Positions 1 to 5,748 of a stretch of 9,355 nucleotides of DNA are shown here, one piece after another. A program made the position numbers and the translations under genes. This stretch comes from Phil1 sp964600045 (lineage in GTDB: Bacteria; Bacillota; Clostridia; Christensenellales; CAG-138), in the NCBI GenBank assembly GCA_964600045.1, contig CAZRHS010000052.1, positions 1 through 9,355 of the forward strand, given 5' to 3'. Each line of letters starts with the position of its first letter. Within the stretch, counting starts at the first letter, position 1. Under the pieces are notes generated by a model. The model had not been told where the DNA came from. It searched no databases and saw only the letters and a list, made by a program, of their open reading frames with translations.

Positions 1-16
1 AAAGAGCAGGCAATAG

Positions 17-45
17 AAAAGGCCGCGGCTGATGCCGCGGCCTTT
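17..45 (-). terminator. Intrinsic terminator after serA
   Basis: A perfect 9-bp GC stem (GGCCGCGGC at 21-29, GCCGCGGCC at 34-42) closes a 4-nt loop. Flanking A and T runs extend it to about 12 bp. On the minus strand the stem is followed by TTTTCTATTG, so it ends the serC-serA transcript about 20 bp after the serA stop. The + side carries only TTT followed by CCC, so termination of rightward transcripts would be weaker. Confidence 0.85.
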
Positions 46-61
46 CCCGGGGGAGGGGGAA

Positions 62-967
62 TTACGCAAAATTCTTGATAATGTCCACGATCTCCGCGCC
101 AACGCGCTTCTGCGCTTCGGCGGTCTGCGCACCGATGTGCGGCGTGCAGCTTACGTGGGGATGGCTGTAAAGCGCATGGTTCTTGGCAGGCTCTTCGGCG
201 TATACGTCAAGGCCCGCACCGCGCAGCTTGCCGCTTTCGAGGGCCGCAAGAAGGGCATCCTCGTCCACGTTGTTGCCGCGGCTGGTGTTTATAACCACAG
301 CGCCGTCCTTCATCTTTGCGATGGTATCCGCGTTGATGAGGGGCTTGCCGTCTATGCTGGGGGTATGTACGGAAATGAAGTCCGCGTTCGCAAGCAGCTC
401 GTCCATTTCAACATACTTCATGTTCTCGTTCTCAAGGCCTTCTACCTTGAATATATCATAAGCAAGAACCTTCATGCCCAAAGCCTGAGCCTTGGCACCC
501 AGAGCCTGGCCTATACGGCCGTAGCCGATAACGCCAAGAGTCCTGCCGGAAAGCTCAATGCCCTTGTAGGACTTCTTTTCCCACTTGTCCTCGCGCATGG
601 TATGACCGGCGATGGAGATGAAGCGGGCAACGGAGAGCATATGCGCAAGAGCAAGCTCGGCAACGGTGTTGCTGGAAGCGCGCGGAGTATTGCGCACCTT
701 AATGCCGTTCTCCTCGGCATAGGAAACATCTATGTTGTCTACGCCAACGCCGCCGCGGATGATCAGCTTAAGCTTGCCGGTTTCCTTAGCCGCGTCGATT
801 ATGGGCTTGCGGACCTTGGTCGCGCTGCGCACAACCAGAATGTCGTACTGCTTTACCTGCTCGGCAAGCTCTTCAGGCTCATAAAACTGCTCAACAACCT
901 CGTGACCCATCTCGGTCAGGGCCGCTACGGCGGACTTATCCATTCCGTCGGATGCAAGAATCCTCAT
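62..967 (-). CDS. serA: D-3-phosphoglycerate dehydrogenase, short form without ACT domain
   Basis: Cytosolic NAD-dependent oxidoreductase that converts 3-phosphoglycerate to 3-phosphohydroxypyruvate, the first committed step of serine synthesis. The 301-residue protein has the D-2-hydroxyacid dehydrogenase layout. A substrate-binding segment surrounds RGGVGVDNID (71-80). The Rossmann motif GYGRIG lies at 148-153, with an acidic residue (D171) ending the next strand, as expected for NAD. The catalytic triad is R230 in NTSRG, E259 in AEEP and H277 in TPHIGA. It stops soon after the catalytic domain, so it lacks the ASB and ACT regulatory domains of about 400-530-residue SerA proteins. The ATG is preceded by AAGGAG at 8-nt spacing, and the gene starts 15 bp after the serC stop, so the two form one operon. 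Family members of this length can act on other 2-hydroxyacids, but the pairing with serC makes the serine role very likely. Confidence 0.95.
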   Translation of the reverse strand: MRILASDGMDKSAVAALTEMGHEVVEQFYEPEELAEQVKQYDILVVRSATKVRKPIIDAAKETGKLKLIIRGGVGVDNIDVSYAEENGIKVRNTPRASSNTVAELALAHMLSVARFISIAGHTMREDKWEKKSYKGIELSGRTLGVIGYGRIGQALGAKAQALGMKVLAYDIFKVEGLENENMKYVEMDELLANADFISVHTPSIDGKPLINADTIAKMKDGAVVINTSRGNNVDEDALLAALESGKLRGAGLDVYAEEPAKNHALYSHPHVSCTPHIGAQTAEAQKRVGAEIVDIIKNFA

Positions 968-982
968 TTTATTTTCTCCTTA

Positions 983-2071
983 TTACTTGTTCTCTGCTTC
1001 GAACTTCTTCATGAAGTCTACCAGGTACTCTACGCCTTCAATGGGCATGCAGTTGTAGATGCTGGCCCTAAGACCGCCGGTGGAACGATGAGCCTTCAGG
1101 TTGCTCATGCCGGCCGCTACGCTCTCCTTAACGAACTTGGCGTCCAGATCCGCGTTGGGGGTATTGAAGCGGACGTTCATCTTTGAACGGCTGCCGGGCT
1201 CCACGGTGGTGGTGTAGAAATCGGAATGATCAAGGCAATCGTAAAGCAGCGCGGCCTTCTTGTCGTTTATAGCCTTGCGCGCCTCAAGACCGCCGTTTTC
1301 AAGCAGCCAGTCCATGACCAGCTTGCAGATGTAAATGCACCAGCAGGGAGGAGTGTTGTGCATGCTCTTGCCCTCGGCATTGATGGTGTAGTCGCACATG
1401 GTGGGGGTGATGGGGTTCACGTTGCCCAGCATATCCTCGCGGATTATGACGATGGTCAGGCCCGCGGGAGCAACGTTCTTCTGAGCACCGGCGTATATAA
1501 CGGCGAACTTGGAAACATCGATGGGCTCGCTCATTATGCAGCTGGACAGGTCGGCAACCAGGGGCACATCACCGGTATCGGGAATGTAATCCCAGCAGGA
1601 ACCGTAAATGGTGTTGTTGAAGCAGATATGCACATAGTCCGCCTCGGGATCAAGCTTAAGCTCTTCCTGACGGGGAATACGGGAGAATCCGATGTCCTTG
1701 CCGGTCCAGGCAATGTTTACCTTGCCGTACTTTTCGGCTTCCTTGGCGGCCTTGCCGGAGAAGTTACCGGTTACAATGTAGTCCGCCTTGTGGTTCTTGT
1801 TCATCAGGTTAAGGGGAACAGCCGCGAACTGAAGGGTAGCGCCGCCCTGCATGAATATAACCTTGTAGTTATCGGGAATATTCATTACCTTGCGCATCTG
1901 GGATTCGGCCTTAACGATTATATCGTCATAGACCTTTGAACGATGGCTCATCTCCATTACGCTCATGCCGCTGCCTTCGTAGTTGAGCATGTTGTCCCTT
2001 GCGCTCTCAAGCACTTCTACGGGAAGCATGGAAGGACCGGCCGAGAAGTTATAGATTCTGTCGTAAACCAT
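983..2071 (-). CDS. serC: Phosphoserine aminotransferase
   Basis: PLP-dependent class V aminotransferase (fold type I) that makes O-phosphoserine from phosphohydroxypyruvate and glutamate. It is the step after SerA and may also serve vitamin B6 synthesis. The 362-residue protein begins with the family signature YNFSAGPSMLP. Visible motifs are GGATLQF (76-82, PLP phosphate side), NNTIYG (152-157), D174 in ADLSS (pyridine nitrogen contact) and the Schiff-base lysine K198 in AQKNV. Phosphosubstrate residues H43-R44, H328-R329 and R335 are present, and the last three match the positions known for the E. coli enzyme. The frame is open upstream to a TTG at 2194, but the start was set at the ATG at 2071. 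That ATG is preceded by TTAAGGAG, gives the usual family N-terminus, and lies downstream of a good promoter that would fall inside the longer version. It is the first gene of serC-serA. No serB is visible in the window. Confidence 0.95.
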   Translation of the reverse strand: MVYDRIYNFSAGPSMLPVEVLESARDNMLNYEGSGMSVMEMSHRSKVYDDIIVKAESQMRKVMNIPDNYKVIFMQGGATLQFAAVPLNLMNKNHKADYIVTGNFSGKAAKEAEKYGKVNIAWTGKDIGFSRIPRQEELKLDPEADYVHICFNNTIYGSCWDYIPDTGDVPLVADLSSCIMSEPIDVSKFAVIYAGAQKNVAPAGLTIVIIREDMLGNVNPITPTMCDYTINAEGKSMHNTPPCWCIYICKLVMDWLLENGGLEARKAINDKKAALLYDCLDHSDFYTTTVEPGSRSKMNVRFNTPNADLDAKFVKESVAAGMSNLKAHRSTGGLRASIYNCMPIEGVEYLVDFMKKFEAENK

Positions 2072-2107
2072 ATCTTTTCTCCTTAAAAAAATAATTGATG
2101 TCACAGT

Positions 2108-2124
2108 GCCGAGCCAAACCCGGC
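2108..2124 (-). promoter_or_regulatory. Short hairpin at the predicted 5' end of the serC mRNA
   Basis: On the minus strand, GCCGGG, loop TTTGG, then CTCGGC can form a 6-bp stem with one G-T wobble. It would sit within the first few nucleotides of the transcript predicted from the TATAAT at 2133-2138. The T7 run downstream is about 16 nt away, so it is not a standard terminator. A 5'-end stabilising role is possible but inferred. The roughly 55-nt leader is too short for a T-box or a large riboswitch. Confidence 0.35.
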
Positions 2125-2132
2125 GTATTGTA

Positions 2133-2161
2133 ATTATACTATTATTGTTCGCGCAAAACAA
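2133..2161 (-). promoter_or_regulatory. Housekeeping-type promoter for serC-serA
   Basis: On the minus strand a consensus -10 TATAAT (2138-2133) is preceded at exactly 17 bp by TTGTTT (2161-2156), which matches TTGACA only in its TTG. The predicted start is near 2126, giving a leader of about 55 nt before the serC ATG. The perfect -10 makes this the most convincing site upstream of serC. Confidence 0.65.
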
Positions 2162-2210
2162 GGGCAGACTCCAATTTTGCCAATTCTTTGACAAAATATA
2201 TTTTACATAT

Positions 2211-2238
2211 AAAAGGAGAACGGCTTATCAGCCGCTCC
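2211..2238 (-). terminator. Intrinsic terminator after the KdpE-like regulator gene
   Basis: On the minus strand, GGAGCGGCT, loop GATA, then AGCCGTTCTCC forms a stem with a 2-nt bulge, followed directly by TTTTATAT. It starts 20 bp past the regulator stop codon and separates that transcript from the serC promoter. Confidence 0.75.
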
Positions 2239-2257
2239 CCAGGTCGCCTTGTTATGC

Positions 2258-2968
2258 TTACTCGTCGCTTTCCGCCATGCGGTAGCCAACGCCCATTTCG
2301 GTTATTATGTAGCGCGGCTCGGCCGTGCTGGGCTCTATCTTGCGGCGAATGTTCGCCATGTTCACGCGCAGTATCTGGTTGCCCTGCTTGGCGTTCGGTC
2401 CCCAAATATGCTTAATTATAAAATCATACGTAAGCACGCGGCCGGAATACTGGCTTAGCAGCGCCACTATCTTGTACTCGTTCTGGGTAAGGTGCACGTC
2501 CTGCCCGGCAAGGTAAATATGCCTTTTATCAAAATCCACCTCAAGCTCGCCCGTGCGGAAAATGCCGGTTTGTCTTTTCGCCATCTGACCTTCGCGCATC
2601 TGAACGTGCCTTAACGCCGTGCGCACACGCGCCAGCATTTCGCTTGTGCCGAAGGGCTTTGTTATGTAGTCGTCCGCTCCCGCCTCAAGCGCCTGAACCT
2701 TATCCCTTTCCCTTGTGCGGGCGGAAATTACGATTATAGGCACGTTTGACCAGGTGCGTACGCTTTCTATTATGGCCTGGCCGTCCATATCCGGCAGGCC
2801 AAGATCAAGCAGAACAACGTCCGGACAATGGGACGTAATAAGTATTACCGCCTCGGCGCCGTTTCGCGCTATCATTGTCTCAAAGCCGTTCGCCTCAAGC
2901 ACGGTATTCATAAAGCCCGCTATGTTCGGCTCATCCTCAACTATTATAACAAGATATTTGTTGCTCAT
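2258..2968 (-). CDS. kdpE: KdpE-like response regulator (OmpR/PhoB family)
   Basis: Cytosolic two-component transcription factor of 236 residues. The receiver domain (about 5-117) has the acidic pair E11-D12, phospho-acceptor D55 within LLDLGLPDMDG (a KdpE-type signature), the switch residue S82 in SART and K104 in KPFG. The winged-helix DNA-binding domain (about 138-232) ends in the usual GVGYRM motif. The ATG is preceded by AGGAGGA and overlaps the end of the upstream kinase gene by 4 bp (ATGA type), so the pair is translationally coupled and almost certainly cognate. In KdpE systems the regulator activates a high-affinity potassium ATPase, but no kdpFABC, Trk or Ktr gene lies in this window. 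The family call is firm; the target regulon is unknown. The symbol reflects family resemblance only. Confidence 0.9.
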   Translation of the reverse strand: MSNKYLVIIVEDEPNIAGFMNTVLEANGFETMIARNGAEAVILITSHCPDVVLLDLGLPDMDGQAIIESVRTWSNVPIIVISARTRERDKVQALEAGADDYITKPFGTSEMLARVRTALRHVQMREGQMAKRQTGIFRTGELEVDFDKRHIYLAGQDVHLTQNEYKIVALLSQYSGRVLTYDFIIKHIWGPNAKQGNQILRVNMANIRRKIEPSTAEPRYIITEMGVGYRMAESDE

Positions 2969-4083
2969 TCTTCCTCCTGCCCTTCATCATAGTCATTCAG
3001 TTCCATAAGCTCTTTATCAAGCGGCAGCGTGAATTCAAACACCGCCCCGCCGCCTTTGCCGTTATACGCGCGCATTTTGCCGCTGTGCGCATTTATAATC
3101 GTGCTGCATACGCTTAGGCCAATGCCCATGTTTCGCTTTTTGTCGGAGCTGTTGCCAACGCTGTGCTTAAAATCCCCGTCCAGTATATGCGGCAGAAGGT
3201 TGGGCGCTATGCCCTTGCCGTCGTCCGCCACGCGAAACACCGCGTCGTCATCCTTGCGGAATATTTCAAGCTTTATCTTTGTCATGCCCTCCGCGTGCAC
3301 GGCGGCATTTTCAAGCAGGTTCATTATAACCTGCCTTATAAGCATACCGTCTACCGGAACCATTAAAAGCTCATCGGGCACGGTAGCCTCAACCTTAACA
3401 TCGGGAAAATGCTTTCTAAAAAGCGCAAGCGCGGATGCGGCTACCTCCTCCGCCGCCTCGCTCTCCTTTACTATGTTCGCCCCGCTTCCGGGCGCATCCA
3501 TTCTGGTTACAATCAAAAGATTTTCAACAAGCCTTATAAGCCACTGCGCGTCCTCGTCTATTTTGCTTACAAGCTTTTTCTTTTCATCCTCGCTTATCTC
3601 GTCCCCGTTTTCCATAAGCACGCTGCAGGCGCCGGAAATAGCCGTAAGCGGGGTGCGAAGGTCGTGCGACACGGCGCGCAGCAGATTGCTCCTCGTGCGC
3701 TCCATCTCGGCCTCTATTTTAAGCTGCTCCTGCTCCTTTATTCGCGATGTAAGCGCGCCCGTGACTATGGCCGCGGTAAGCATGCAAAGTATGGCTATGG
3801 GGTAGCCGGTTATTGTAAAATTAAACCTGTAATACGGATAGGTGAATATGCAGTTAACTATAAGCACGCCGATTATGCTTGCCGCTATGCCGTATATATA
3901 GCCCGTTGTAAAGCGGGAAACAAAAAGCACGGCTACAACGAAAAGTATGGATTCAAACTTTTCCTCTCCCGCAAAGGGCCTTATGCCGTAGCAAAGCGCG
4001 GTTGTAAGCAAAAGTATGCCAACCGTAATGCCTATATCGCGCCATATCTGCTTGGGCGTTCTCTTTTTAGCGGCCAGTCTCAT
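2965..4083 (-). CDS. KdpD-like membrane sensor histidine kinase, short form (DUF4118)
   Basis: Inner-membrane histidine kinase of 372 residues from the chosen ATG. Four hydrophobic segments at about 17-34, 45-58, 59-83 and 93-113 form a KdpD-type DUF4118 membrane domain. A coiled linker follows, then the dimerisation domain with SHDLRTPLTA (phospho-acceptor H140). The ATPase domain carries the N-box NLLENAA, a G1 box DDGKGIAP and a G2 box MGIGLSV. Full KdpD proteins are near 900 residues, with an N-terminal KdpD domain and a USP domain. Both are absent here, and the protein starts just before the first membrane helix. The frame extends to a TTG at 4119, but the ATG at 4083 has AAGGAA at 6-7 nt spacing and is preferred. 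The gene overlaps the downstream regulator by 4 bp. The signal sensed is unknown; potassium or turgor is only a family-based guess. Confidence 0.9.
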   Translation of the reverse strand: MRLAAKKRTPKQIWRDIGITVGILLLTTALCYGIRPFAGEEKFESILFVVAVLFVSRFTTGYIYGIAASIIGVLIVNCIFTYPYYRFNFTITGYPIAILCMLTAAIVTGALTSRIKEQEQLKIEAEMERTRSNLLRAVSHDLRTPLTAISGACSVLMENGDEISEDEKKKLVSKIDEDAQWLIRLVENLLIVTRMDAPGSGANIVKESEAAEEVAASALALFRKHFPDVKVEATVPDELLMVPVDGMLIRQVIMNLLENAAVHAEGMTKIKLEIFRKDDDAVFRVADDGKGIAPNLLPHILDGDFKHSVGNSSDKKRNMGIGLSVCSTIINAHSGKMRAYNGKGGGAVFEFTLPLDKELMELNDYDEGQEEE

Positions 4084-4158
4084 GCCTGTTCCTTTCGTTC
4101 CTGCGGTTTTATATTTCAATTATTCTTATCTCAATCTCTTTTAATTAACTATGCTATA

Positions 4159-4187
4159 AATGTACAACGCTTTTAATTTTATTGCAA
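4159..4187 (-). promoter_or_regulatory. Weak candidate promoter for the sensor-regulator operon
   Basis: On the minus strand, TTGCAA (4187-4182) and TACATT (4164-4159) are separated by 17 bp; each matches consensus at 4 of 6 positions. The start would be near 4152, leaving a leader of about 70 nt. The region 4120-4280 is AT-rich and holds other weak matches, so the exact site is uncertain. Confidence 0.3.
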
Positions 4188-4215
4188 TGCCGCATATAAT
4201 GAAAATTAGCACAGT

Positions 4216-4252
4216 TGAACGACTTATTAACGAATTTGGCCTTATCTTAACG
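4216..4252 (-). repeat. Spaced direct repeats upstream of the sensor-regulator operon
   Basis: On the + strand TGAACG (4216-4221), TTAACG (4227-4232) and TTAACG (4247-4252) are in the same orientation. Their starts are 11 and 20 bp apart, about one and two helical turns. OmpR-family regulators commonly bind 6-bp direct repeats with about 11-bp periodicity, so an autoregulatory site for the KdpE-like protein is possible. The units are short and could be chance in AT-rich DNA. Confidence 0.25.
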
Positions 4253-4282
4253 GTTCCTTAATATTTTTGGCTGAATACACAT

Positions 4283-4307
4283 AAAAAAGGGCGGTTCAAA
4301 GCCGCCC
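4283..4307 (-). terminator. Intrinsic terminator after the radical SAM gene
   Basis: On the minus strand, GGGCGG, a 7-nt loop region (CTTTGAA), then CCGCCC is followed directly by six T. It starts 16 bp after the radical SAM stop codon and closes the CBS-radical SAM transcription unit. Confidence 0.85.
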
Positions 4308-4323
4308 CTGTTGTTAAGATTCA

Positions 4324-5199
4324 TTACAGCCTTCTCCAGGCCTCGTCCTTTATGGGTGCCCTGCCGGAAAGGGCTCTGTCTATCTGGCGTATCATAAGCG
4401 GGGTATCCGCGTTAAGCGTTCCCCTAAGGTTAATATAGTTTGAGGCGTGGTTCGCGCGGAACACCGTTCCCTCGCTATCCATATTCTCAAGCATTGTTTT
4501 GCACTCCTCAAGCGCTATGCCGGGGTTTATGGGCTTAAGTTTGCCGGCCCTGTATTCATCATACATGGGGCAGCCCGGCTCAAGCATAAGCGAGAGAAGG
4601 CCGAAATAATCCGGCTTCATAAGGCTTACCGCCTTTGCCGTAGCCTTAGCGTGGGCAGATGATCCTTCGTCGCCCGCAAGGCCCAATATAGCCGTAAGTG
4701 AAACGGCAAAGCCCGCCTTCTTGGCCCTTTGCCCGGCAAGTATTATCTCCTCCGCCGTGGCGCCCTTGTTTATGCGCTTAAGCACATCGTTGTCGCCCGA
4801 TTCAAGCCCCATATAAAGAAGCTTTACGCCGGCCTTGTATATTGCCTTCAGCTCATCGTCGGTTTTTATAAGCACGCTCTTGGGCGAGGCGTACATGCTT
4901 ATTCTTTCGCATTCCGGGAATATCTTTTTAACCGCCGCGGCTATTTTCAGCTGATCCTCGCTTTTTCTTATAAAAGCGTCCCCATCGGCAAAGAATATTC
5001 GCTTTACATATTCGTCATACTCGCGCGCCAGCTTAAGATCGTCTATAACGTTTTCAATGCTTTTTACTCTGAATTGCTTTTCTTTATACATTGTGCAGAA
5101 GGCGCAGCCGTTGTGGCTGCACCCTATTGTGGACTGCACTATAAGACTGTATGCTTCGCTGGGTGGGCGGAAAATTCGCCCCTCATAAAAATCTCCCAA
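4324..5199 (-). CDS. Radical SAM protein of unknown substrate
   Basis: A 291-residue cytosolic enzyme expected to bind a [4Fe-4S] cluster and S-adenosylmethionine. The cluster motif is C27-x4-C32-x2-C35 (GCSHNGCAFC followed by TMY), one residue longer in the first gap than the classical CX3CX2C. The barrel continues with FFADGDAF (69-76), MYASPKSV (102-109) and a SAM-contacting GLESGD at 131-136 followed by VLKRINKG, which resembles the Elp3/MiaB-like branch. There is no TRAM, B12-binding or SPASM domain. The start is a TTG that directly follows two tandem TAA codons of the CBS gene, with GGAGG 11 nt upstream. No later Met precedes the cluster cysteines, so TTG is the only reasonable start. 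The arrangement implies coupled translation with the CBS gene. I recognise the family from clostridial genomes but know no reaction for it. Confidence 0.85.
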   Translation of the reverse strand: MGDFYEGRIFRPPSEAYSLIVQSTIGCSHNGCAFCTMYKEKQFRVKSIENVIDDLKLAREYDEYVKRIFFADGDAFIRKSEDQLKIAAAVKKIFPECERISMYASPKSVLIKTDDELKAIYKAGVKLLYMGLESGDNDVLKRINKGATAEEIILAGQRAKKAGFAVSLTAILGLAGDEGSSAHAKATAKAVSLMKPDYFGLLSLMLEPGCPMYDEYRAGKLKPINPGIALEECKTMLENMDSEGTVFRANHASNYINLRGTLNADTPLMIRQIDRALSGRAPIKDEAWRRL

Positions 5200-5202
5200 T
5201 TA

Positions 5203-5658
5203 TTATGCTTCCTCCGCCGCGCTTTTAGTTTCGCTCTGCCCTTTGCTCTCAAGCTCCGGGTGCGTAAGCTTATAATAATACTGCAGTATGTCTCGCCTGG
5301 TAACAATGCCTATAAACGAGCCCAGATCATCCGTTACCGGAACAAAGTTCTGAACCTGCGCCATAAGGAACAAATCCTCAAGCGACGCGTTTATGTTAAC
5401 GGCCCTGTTCCTGCCGGGCTTTATAATGTCCTTTACGTAAAGGCGCTCCTGCGCGTGGTTATCCCAGGCGGACTCATCCGTAAGCTTCCAAAGGAAGTCG
5501 CCCTCCGTAACGGTGCCCTTATACTTACCCTCCCTGTCTATAACGGGAATGGCTGTATAACCGTAGTGCCTAAGCTTTTCAAGGCCCTGCCGGAGGGTAT
5601 TGTCATAATATATATAGGCCGTGGTAACCTTTGGCCTAAGAAAAAACAGAACGTTCTT
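5203..5658 (-). CDS. Small CBS-pair protein, non-canonical or lost start codon
   Basis: Reading the minus strand from 5658 gives an intact frame of about 151 codons ending in TAA TAA. It holds two CBS motifs: a first repeat with YTAIPVIDREGKY and GTVTEGDFLWKL, and a second with QNFVPVTDDLGSFIGIVTRRDILQY, followed by a charged tail of about 20 residues. Tandem CBS pairs (Bateman modules) usually bind adenine nucleotides or SAM and act as regulatory sensors. The N-terminus, NVLFFLRPKVTTAYIYYDN, matches what I remember of clostridial proteins beginning M(N/K)ILFFLTPK. The codon before Asn is AAG, where Met is expected. No in-frame ATG, GTG or TTG exists between the upstream stop (5730-5728) and this point. 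Alternatives are ATA (5688-5686) and CTG (5649-5647). GAAGGA at 5673-5668 sits 9 nt before the AAG. A promoter and an intact frame argue for a real gene; a start-loss mutation or base error remains possible. Confidence 0.75.
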   Translation of the reverse strand, partial: KNVLFFLRPKVTTAYIYYDNTLRQGLEKLRHYGYTAIPVIDREGKYKGTVTEGDFLWKLTDESAWDNHAQERLYVKDIIKPGRNRAVNINASLEDLFLMAQVQNFVPVTDDLGSFIGIVTRRDILQYYYKLTHPELESKGQSETKSAAEEA

Positions 5659-5693
5659 TTCCGTAGTTCCTTCACCACCTTCACCTATAGCAT

Positions 5694-5722
5694 ACCATAA
5701 ACTAAGCCGTAAATGGTGACAA
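5694..5722 (-). promoter_or_regulatory. Promoter for the CBS-radical SAM unit
   Basis: On the minus strand, TTGTCA (5722-5717, 5 of 6 matches) is spaced 17 bp from TATGGT (5699-5694, 4 of 6). The start would fall near 5687, giving a leader of about 30 nt that contains GAAGGA before the AAG codon at 5658. This supports initiation near that codon and makes the upstream ATA at 5688, which would sit at the mRNA 5' end, less likely. Confidence 0.5.
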
Positions 5723-5748
5723 CATTGTTAAATAACAAATTATTTATT

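Noticed and set aside
32..1186. Long plus-strand open frame opposite serA and the 3' end of serC
   Set aside because: It is the antisense shadow of two well-supported enzymes and shows no recognisable domain or ribosome binding site.
2072..2194. N-terminal extension of SerC from the TTG at 2194
   Set aside because: The added residues are not family-like, and the ATG at 2071 has a strong ribosome binding site downstream of a TATAAT promoter.
2188..2213. Rightward promoter with TTGACA at 2188-2193
   Set aside because: The nearest -10 (TATAAA at 2208-2213) is only 14 bp away, and no plus-strand gene follows.
3409..4176. Plus-strand open frame opposite the sensor kinase
   Set aside because: It has low-complexity basic composition typical of an antisense frame, and the minus strand carries a full histidine kinase.
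5642..5656. Frameshift at the T6 run near the CBS gene start as the cause of the missing start codon
   Set aside because: The family-like LFFLRPK sequence reads straight through the run in the same frame, so no indel is needed; the alternate frame upstream is not family-like.
4729..5700. Long plus-strand open frame across the radical SAM and CBS genes
   Set aside because: The translation has no family features, while the minus strand encodes clear radical SAM and CBS motifs over the same span.
5725..5748. AT-rich weak inverted repeat after the DUF1846 stop as a terminator
   Set aside because: The stem is only A-T pairs and about 5 bp, with no T-run, so DUF1846 transcripts may read into the CBS gene.
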